NCBI GenBank assembly: GCA_012270625.1
Contig: JAAXHZ010000047.1
Span: 1-26,596 of the forward strand
Direction: 5' to 3'
Source of the DNA: Dehalococcoidia bacterium
Lineage (GTDB): Bacteria; Chloroflexota; Dehalococcoidia; SAR202; UBA11138
Length of the DNA: 26,596 nucleotides
Shown in pieces: positions 22,174 through 26,596 of the stretch. The notes beneath the pieces were generated by a model that was not told where the DNA came from, ran no database searches, and saw only the letters and a program-made list of their open reading frames with translations. Each line of letters begins with the position of its first letter. The first letter of the stretch is position 1. A program made the position numbers and the translations under genes.

Positions 22174-23286
22174 ATGCTGACGAAACTGACGATATCCAAC
22201 TTTCGGAATATCGAAAGTCTGACGCTGGACCCACTGGGTCGCATCACGCTGATCGCAGGCAAAAACGGGGTGGGCAAGACCGCGGTACTGGAGGCGTTGT
22301 GGCTGTTAAGCGGTGCGGACAACCCTGAGTTGTGTGCGAGGCTGGGAGCCATGCGAGGTATGTCGGCGCCCGGCCGCGACTATGTGTTTCGAGATCTCTT
22401 TCACGACTTCGATACAGGTGGTCGGATTGGGATAGTTGCCTATGGAGACTGGGGCAACCGCTCCCGGAGACTCGATGTATTTCTGCAAGACCACCAACAG
22501 ACTGATGCCCTCCGCTACAACGCGCGCGTGCCGGGCAACACAGACCAGCTATCTATTACATCAATGGAGGATGACGTTGAGATAGTGTTCAGATACAAGC
22601 ATAACGATAGGAAGGAGTACAGATCCAGGGCCTGGATGGTCGCTGAGCAGTTGTCGGCGGTCCCGTTTGCTCCACCTTTGACCAGCCAAGGCATTCGACA
22701 GGAGCGTCAGACGGTGCCTCATCGTCCGAGTTCTGTATTCATGACAGCCCTTCATAGAGACGACCCCCAGACCAATGCCACTCGGCTTAGCCGACTGCAA
22801 CTAGAAGGGCAGGACTCAAGACTATTGAACCTCATTCACCCAATCGAGCCACGTCTGGAACGTCTTGCACTTATCTCAATCGAAGACACGCCAGTCATTC
22901 ACGCATACTTGCGAGATGTAACCAAGCCCATCCCGGTCCACCTGCTCGGGGAAGGACTGAACCGAATGCTCAGACTAGGGCTCGCGATGAGTGAAGTGAG
23001 CGGAGGAATGCTGCTAGTGGACGAGATCGAAAACGGCCTGCACCACTCAGTGCAGAAAGAAATATTCTCGATCTTGTACAGTCTGGCGGAGGAGTTGGAT
23101 GTCCAGATAGTAGCAACGACCCATAGTCGAGAATGCGTCAGGAAGGCTCATAAGTCCAGTACACCCCTAATGGATAACGCTTTCGCATTCTACCGTCTCG
23201 ACTATTACGACGGACAGGTCTTGCCGGTGCGATACGACGCAGAGATGCTGGATGTGGCAATCGAGCACAACATGGAGATCAGGTAG
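22174..23286 (+). CDS. Cassette B ATPase: OLD/RecF-like AAA (AAA_15) family protein
   Basis: A 370-residue homologue of the cassette A ATPase. It has Walker A G29-K-N-G-V-G-K35-T36 at the same residue numbers, a signature-like L-G-E-G-L-N-R, Walker B L-L-V-D283-E284-I-E-N-G, and T-T-H317-S. The C-terminus A-E-M-L-D-V-A-I-E-H-N-M-E-I-R parallels P-E-M-I-D-V-A-I-R-H-Y-M-E-V-R of copy A. The region between Walker A and the signature (about 60-240) is far less similar; this part would carry partner or trigger specificity. ATG 22174 follows the stop of the isomerase-like gene by 3 bp, with GAGGGG as ribosome site. The stop directly abuts the ATG of the TOPRIM-type gene. It is presumed to control the downstream effector in an ATP-dependent way. 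Confidence 0.87.
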   Translation: MLTKLTISNFRNIESLTLDPLGRITLIAGKNGVGKTAVLEALWLLSGADNPELCARLGAMRGMSAPGRDYVFRDLFHDFDTGGRIGIVAYGDWGNRSRRLDVFLQDHQQTDALRYNARVPGNTDQLSITSMEDDVEIVFRYKHNDRKEYRSRAWMVAEQLSAVPFAPPLTSQGIRQERQTVPHRPSSVFMTALHRDDPQTNATRLSRLQLEGQDSRLLNLIHPIEPRLERLALISIEDTPVIHAYLRDVTKPIPVHLLGEGLNRMLRLGLAMSEVSGGMLLVDEIENGLHHSVQKEIFSILYSLAEELDVQIVATTHSRECVRKAHKSSTPLMDNAFAFYRLDYYDGQVLPVRYDAEMLDVAIEHNMEIR

Positions 23287-23904
23287 ATGCCGCCCGAATT
23301 CAATATCGAGCGTCCGAAGCAAGTCATTGTGGAGGGCGTGGATGATGTTCGGGTTATGGAATCGCTTTGTAACCACTTGGGAATCGACGACATACAACTT
23401 GTCCCATGCGGCGGATACAATAGCCTAAGACAGTTCTTAAGAACCTTCAGCGCTGATCCAGACTTCAGACAGGTCCGATCTCTTGCGGTGATTGTGGATG
23501 CCGACGAAAATCCGCAGGGAAGGCGGCAAGGCGTCGCCGACGCCTTAGCAAGCGCTGGGCTGCCCAGACCCGAGCAATTGCTCAAACCGATCTCGGACTC
23601 AGGGTTAACTGTCGCCTACCTGATAGTGCCTCACGATCCACCCGGCACAATGATGGAGGACGTCTGCCTGAACTCGGTCGCGGACGACCCTGTGATGGAG
23701 TGTGTCGAGCAGTACCTTGAATGCGTAGATCTGGCTAACGCACACAGCCCGAGGCAGGTTTGGATGTCGAAGGCACGAGTTCATGTGTTCCTTGCATCAC
23801 AGGACCGGCCTGACCTTCGTTTAGGCGAGGCTGCGGAAAGGGGTATATGGAAGTTCGAGTCAGAGGCGTTCCGTCCTCTGAGCGACCTGCTTAGAATGCT
23901 GTGA
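23287..23904 (+). CDS. Cassette B TOPRIM-type partner: DUF3226-like protein
   Basis: A 205-residue homologue of the protein at 3968-4579. It has V-I-V-E16-G-V-D-D, the metal-site strand L-A-V-I-V-D71-A-D73-E, a V-P-H...G-T-M-M-E-D block (115-125) and S-K-A-R-V-H-V-F-L-A near 161-170, with a C-terminal G-I-W block. Here the TOPRIM E...DxD set is complete, so metal-dependent nuclease or nucleotidyl-transfer chemistry is possible. ATG 23287 directly follows the ATPase TAG with no gap, and its ribosome site lies within the last ATPase codons, so strict coupling and equimolar expression are likely. A GTG overlapping its stop opens the frame of the next gene, but the real start of that gene is 62 bp later. 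Confidence 0.8.
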   Translation: MPPEFNIERPKQVIVEGVDDVRVMESLCNHLGIDDIQLVPCGGYNSLRQFLRTFSADPDFRQVRSLAVIVDADENPQGRRQGVADALASAGLPRPEQLLKPISDSGLTVAYLIVPHDPPGTMMEDVCLNSVADDPVMECVEQYLECVDLANAHSPRQVWMSKARVHVFLASQDRPDLRLGEAAERGIWKFESEAFRPLSDLLRML

Positions 23905-23966
23905 GTCTTACGGAAGCCAGACTCAAACCCTCTACCAATCAAGTATCCAAAGAGAGGATTGAAAGC

Positions 23967-25175
23967 ATGAAAATCAAACAGGTCAGGGCGGTTGAGCTGG
24001 ATATACCCAGGACGCCGCCGAAGTCGAAATCTCGGAGGCCGAACTGGAACACGCACGCGCGGCGCGCTCTGCCGATCAACAAGTACCCGGAGTTTCCCAG
24101 ACTGCATGGGCAGATGCCGGGAGCGAACACGAGCGCCGAGGTGTGGGTGCAGGTGACGGCTGAGGACGGCACTTGGGGTCTGGGGCAGTGCAGCTTCGGG
24201 GAGCCGACTGCGGCGCTGATCGACTACCACTTCGGGCCGCTGCTGGAAGGGCGGGACTGCATGGCGCTGGAGTTTCTGAACGACCTGATGTGGCGCTCGA
24301 CGCAGCGGTTCGGGGCTGGAGGGCTGGCGACGGTCGCGCAGTCCGGCATAGACCTGGCGCTGTGGGACCTAAAGGGAAAGCTGCTCGGTCAGCCCGTGTA
24401 TTCACTGATCGGCGGGCCATGCAGGGACAAGGCGCTGGTGTACTGCACGTCCGACGACCTCGACTGGTCGCAGGAGCTCGGCTTCAAGTGCTTCAAGGTC
24501 TCGAATCCAGCGCACTATGACGAGGGCATCGACGGAATCAACATAGTCGAGGAGCACATCGCGAAGGCGCGGGACGCTGTCGGCCCCAACGCGGAGCTCA
24601 TGTACAACCCGGTGATGAGCTTCAACGTGGAGTTCGCGATCAGGCTCGCGGAGCGGCTTCGACCCTATGGTCTTCGGTGGCTGGAAGAGCCGCTGATACC
24701 GACGGACCTCGAAGGGCACATCGAGTTGCGTAAGGCGATCAACTGGGTGCCGCTTGCCACTGGAGAGGATCATCACGGGCGCTGGACGTTCCGGCAGCTT
24801 GTCGAGCACCGTGCCGTGGACGTGCTGCAGCCGGATATGAAGTGGTGCGGCGGGTTCTCGGAGGCGCTCAAGATATACACGATAGGCGAAGCCGCGGGCA
24901 TCATCACGATACCGCATGCCGCCGTGGCGTCGCCCTGGGGCCAGCACTTCGCGATCTCAATGCCTGAATCGCCGATGGCCGAGTTCTGGATGGGAAGCGA
25001 CCCCGGCATCCCGCTCGAAGAGGTCTGGCCGATTCCTGGGCTTGCGGTGCCGAAAGACGGCTACATCACTCCGACGGACGCTCCAGGCTGGGGAATGGAG
25101 ATCGAAGAGGAGTGGATCACTCCGTGGGACCACACGGTGGCGATCGAGGCGCGCCGATCAGGAGCCACCCTTTGA
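23967..25175 (+). CDS. Enolase-superfamily dehydratase, L-rhamnonate dehydratase-like
   Basis: A 402-residue mandelate racemase/muconate lactonizing-type enzyme that aligns well with L-rhamnonate dehydratase. It has H30 in the N-terminal N-W-N-T-H, then G-I-D-L-A-L-W-D-L-K-G-K, W-L-E240-E, T-G-E267, Q-P-D-M-K-W-C-G-G and I-P-H317-A. Such enzymes abstract a proton alpha to a carboxylate and dehydrate acid sugars. Two departures stand out: the first metal-ligand Asp (L-M-x-D in RhmD) is Asn214, and the residue after E267 is Asp where RhmD has His. The substrate may therefore differ. ATG 23967 is chosen because AGAGAGGA lies 8 bases upstream and the protein then starts like RhmD; a GTG at 23901 overlaps the previous stop but would add an unrelated 22 residues. 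It lies directly downstream of cassette B. Confidence 0.85.
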   Translation: MKIKQVRAVELDIPRTPPKSKSRRPNWNTHARRALPINKYPEFPRLHGQMPGANTSAEVWVQVTAEDGTWGLGQCSFGEPTAALIDYHFGPLLEGRDCMALEFLNDLMWRSTQRFGAGGLATVAQSGIDLALWDLKGKLLGQPVYSLIGGPCRDKALVYCTSDDLDWSQELGFKCFKVSNPAHYDEGIDGINIVEEHIAKARDAVGPNAELMYNPVMSFNVEFAIRLAERLRPYGLRWLEEPLIPTDLEGHIELRKAINWVPLATGEDHHGRWTFRQLVEHRAVDVLQPDMKWCGGFSEALKIYTIGEAAGIITIPHAAVASPWGQHFAISMPESPMAEFWMGSDPGIPLEEVWPIPGLAVPKDGYITPTDAPGWGMEIEEEWITPWDHTVAIEARRSGATL

Positions 25176-25202
25176 CGCCGTGTCAGGACTTCTGAAATTC
25201 GC

Positions 25203-25859
25203 TCAGAACTCGCCTCCGTCGGCGACCTGATCGGCAGGTGCGACGTCCATGCGGTCCGGGCAGTCGATTGGAGTGAGGTCGCACATTCCACACTCCAGGG
25301 CGCTCGGCACTCTGCGCGCGGGCTGTGAGTCTGCGATGCGCCCGATCAGTGAGAATAGCTCAGACTTGAAGGCGTCGTTGACGCTGTCAGTGGGGATCTC
25401 GACCTGCCGGTCGTCTCGGTACACCACACGCCCTTGGAAACGCCTACCCCGGAACTGGTTGACGTACGGAAGCGCATACATGTAGATCATGACCTGGGCG
25501 TTGTCGGACGCGCGCGGCTGCCCGGTCTTGATGTCGTAGATGATGCCGGTGTCGTCTGGGCCGAGCGCGACGAGGTCGGGCTTGCCTCCGATCACGGCGC
25601 CGGAGCCACCACGCAGGTTGAAGTAGCTCTGGTTCTCAGTAAGCACCGTAAGACCATCGGTCTCGAGCTTGTCCCTGACGTCGTTCAGCAGGGACGTGTG
25701 GTCCATCTGCCAGGTGACCATGTCGAACGTGCTCGGCATCCGCTCGTATCCCTTGTAGTGGGCCTTGAACCATGACGCCCACTCGCATGAGAGGTCTCCG
25801 ACGAGCAGCTTCGACAGCCATGTGACCCAGATGTACGGGCCTGTTCTCGGCTCGGCCAA
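25203..25859 (-). CDS. Cas4/RecB-like PD-(D/E)XK nuclease with Cys cluster
   Basis: A 218-residue PD-(D/E)XK nuclease of the Cas4/AddB/RecB type. Motifs are G-K-P-D95-L, I-Y-D109-I-K111-T-G and Q122-V-M-I-Y126. One N-terminal Cys (C25 in L-S-C-E-W) and three C-terminal ones (C190-x2-C193-x6-C200) are placed as in Cas4 and AddB, where four cysteines hold a [4Fe-4S] cluster. It is presumably a DNA exonuclease or a DNA-end repair factor. No cas genes or CRISPR array are present, so it is not called Cas4. The start is TTG 25859, only 4 bp after the hibernation factor stop; no strong ribosome site is visible, so coupling to the upstream gene is probable. The last residues (A-D-Q-V-A-D-G-G-E-F) look disordered. 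Confidence 0.8.
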   Translation of the reverse strand: MAEPRTGPYIWVTWLSKLLVGDLSCEWASWFKAHYKGYERMPSTFDMVTWQMDHTSLLNDVRDKLETDGLTVLTENQSYFNLRGGSGAVIGGKPDLVALGPDDTGIIYDIKTGQPRASDNAQVMIYMYALPYVNQFRGRRFQGRVVYRDDRQVEIPTDSVNDAFKSELFSLIGRIADSQPARRVPSALECGMCDLTPIDCPDRMDVAPADQVADGGEF

Positions 25860-25863
25860 CGGA

Positions 25864-26445
25864 TCAGGCCAGCTCTGGCTCGATCACGCCGTAGTCACCG
25901 TCTCTGCGGCGGTAGGCGACGTTGTACTCACCTGAGTCCATGTTGAAGAACAGGAAGAAGCTATGGCCCAGCATCTCCATCTGTAGAATGGCGTCCTCGA
26001 CGGACATCGGCGGCATGGAGAACCGCTTGGTGCGAACGATCCGGCCTATCTCTTCGAGCGACTCTTCTTCGGCTGCACTCGGCGCCTCGACGATCGCCTC
26101 GGGTGGGATGTCCCGGAATCCGCGCCCCGACTTCCGGGCCTGCGAAGTGTGGTACACCTTGCCCTTGAACCTTCGTATCTGGCGGTCCACCACGTCGGCG
26201 ACGGCGTCAACGGCGGCGAACAGGTTTACTCCCCTATCCTGGCCTCGCAGGGTGTATCCGGCGATGTTGAGAGTCATCTGGGCTTCGACTCGGTCGCGGG
26301 TTGCGCGTGCTTGTGTCCTGGACACCTCCATCTTGGCGTCGTCAAGGTTGGGCAGGTGCCGCCGGAGCCTGTCGAACTTCTTCTGGATGTACTGCTCGGC
26401 GTGGGGGTTGAGGTCGATGTTTTTGGCTTGAATCCTGATGTCCAC
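25864..26445 (-). CDS. hpf: Ribosome hibernation promoting factor, long form
   Basis: A 193-residue long-form HPF/RaiA-family protein. The N-terminal domain (about 1-100: M-D-I-R-I-Q-A-K-N-I-D-L-N-P, then F-D-R-L-R-R-H-L and G-Y-T-L-R-G-Q-D) binds the 30S decoding and tRNA sites. A flexible linker (about 100-140) is followed by the C-terminal dimerisation domain (K-R-F-S-M-P-P-M-S-V-E-D-A-I-L-Q-M-E-M-L-G-H-S-F-F-L-F-F-N), which lets ribosomes pair as 100S particles in starvation. The start is GTG 26445, with AGGAGG eight bases upstream, an excellent site. A good promoter lies at 26512-26484. The Cas4-like nuclease follows 4 bp downstream, so the two are co-transcribed. Confidence 0.95.
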   Translation of the reverse strand: MDIRIQAKNIDLNPHAEQYIQKKFDRLRRHLPNLDDAKMEVSRTQARATRDRVEAQMTLNIAGYTLRGQDRGVNLFAAVDAVADVVDRQIRRFKGKVYHTSQARKSGRGFRDIPPEAIVEAPSAAEEESLEEIGRIVRTKRFSMPPMSVEDAILQMEMLGHSFFLFFNMDSGEYNVAYRRRDGDYGVIEPELA

Positions 26446-26483
26446 AGCGACGACCTCCTACCTTCTTTCTTTACTTTAAGTTA

Positions 26484-26512
26484 ATTCTATGGGCATATAT
26501 CCGGGCGGGCAA
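26484..26512 (-). promoter_or_regulatory. Promoter of the hpf operon
   Basis: On the reverse strand TTGCCC (26512-26507) and TAGAAT (26489-26484, five of six to TATAAT) are separated by exactly 17 bp, in an AT-rich stretch 39 bp before the GTG start. The arrangement is that of a housekeeping sigma factor promoter. Confidence 0.6.
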
Positions 26513-26542
26513 GACAAACCGGGGCGGGAGACAGGGTATTTT

Positions 26543-26557
26543 CGTTTTCCGAAAACG
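26543..26557. promoter_or_regulatory. Perfect palindrome upstream of the hpf promoter
   Basis: CGTTTTC-c-GAAAACG is a perfect 7-bp inverted repeat with a one-base centre, about 30 bp upstream of the hpf -35 box. The short centre suits a dimeric regulator better than a hairpin. No regulator is identified. Confidence 0.35.
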
Positions 26558-26576
26558 GGTTGGATGAAAGGCCAAC

Positions 26577-26596
26577 AGGCCCCTCTCCCTCAGGGC
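26577..26596. repeat. Interspersed repeat copy cut by the window edge
   Basis: The window ends in CAGGCCCCTCTCCCTCAGGG-type sequence, the first arm of the same CCCTCTCCCT/AGGGAGAGG palindrome family found at 14493 and 20872. The second arm would lie beyond the edge. Confidence 0.55.

Noticed and set aside
23901..23966. GTG at 23901 as start of the enolase-family gene
   Set aside because: It would add 22 residues without similarity to the family and overlaps the previous stop; ATG 23967 has a good ribosome site and matches the RhmD N-terminus.
25203..25859. Naming the nuclease cas4
   Set aside because: No CRISPR array or adaptation genes are visible and the Cys spacing (x2, x6) differs slightly from typical Cas4, so only a family-level call is made.
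1..26596. Search for tRNA, rRNA, riboswitch, transposase, integrase or att sites
   Set aside because: Nothing in the window showed the conserved sequence or structure by eye, so none is reported; short non-coding RNAs could still have been missed.

Overview
The window looks like a chromosomal piece of a GC-rich, uncultivated bacterium. The best guess is a Chloroflexota (Dehalococcoidia / SAR202-like) genome. This is inferred from gene content, not from a marker gene: stacked family III (CaiB/BaiF) CoA-transferases, a rhamnonate-dehydratase-like enolase-superfamily enzyme, a DUF1800-DUF1501 pair, a Uma2 nuclease, a coiled-coil 'chordopoxvirus fusion'-type protein, an LRR lipoprotein with plant-type repeats, and interspersed CCCTCTCCC/GGGAGAGGG palindromes. 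No rRNA, tRNA, CRISPR array or transposase was seen.

Layout. 3-2782 (+): end of a DUF1800 protein, a DUF1501 protein and an NHL-repeat protein. 2892-4579 (+): cassette A, an OLD-like AAA ATPase followed by a small DUF3226/TOPRIM-type protein. 4593-7119 (+): two adjacent CoA-transferases resembling a two-subunit benzylsuccinate-type enzyme. 7120-7480: a well-formed promoter with a CRP-like palindrome upstream and a 68-codon ORF. 7481-10232 (-): epoxide hydrolase, coiled-coil/PD-(D/E)XK-like protein and Uma2 nuclease. 10354-14315 (+): a CoA-transferase with an intact catalytic Asp, an 836-residue double CoA-transferase fusion, and a stand-alone biotinyl carrier protein. 14351-14531: a palindromic repeat cluster with 71-bp period. 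14547-19202 (-): an exported pair, an EF-hand/metzincin protease and an LRR lipoprotein. 19482-20813 (+): biotin carboxylase. 20837-20980: a MITE-like repeat. 20983-21801 (-): an SDR. 21889-23904 (+): a muconolactone-isomerase-like protein and cassette B, a second AAA + DUF3226 pair. 23967-25175 (+): the enolase-superfamily dehydratase. 25203-26445 (-): a Cas4/RecB-like nuclease behind long-form ribosome hibernation factor.

How it fits together. The metabolic genes suggest catabolism of organic acids or xenobiotic-like compounds through CoA thioesters: CoA transfer, biotin-dependent carboxylation, SDR oxidation, epoxide opening and acid-sugar dehydration. The exported pair suggests extracellular proteolysis or adhesion. 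The most interesting element is the pair of split ATPase + TOPRIM cassettes about 18 kb apart. Their organisation matches PARIS (AriA/AriB) and OLD-type anti-phage systems, but the TOPRIM partner looks like DUF3226. Three enzymes also carry Asn where the family has a catalytic or metal-binding residue, and the CoA-transferase fusion has a linker apparently made from the interspersed repeat.
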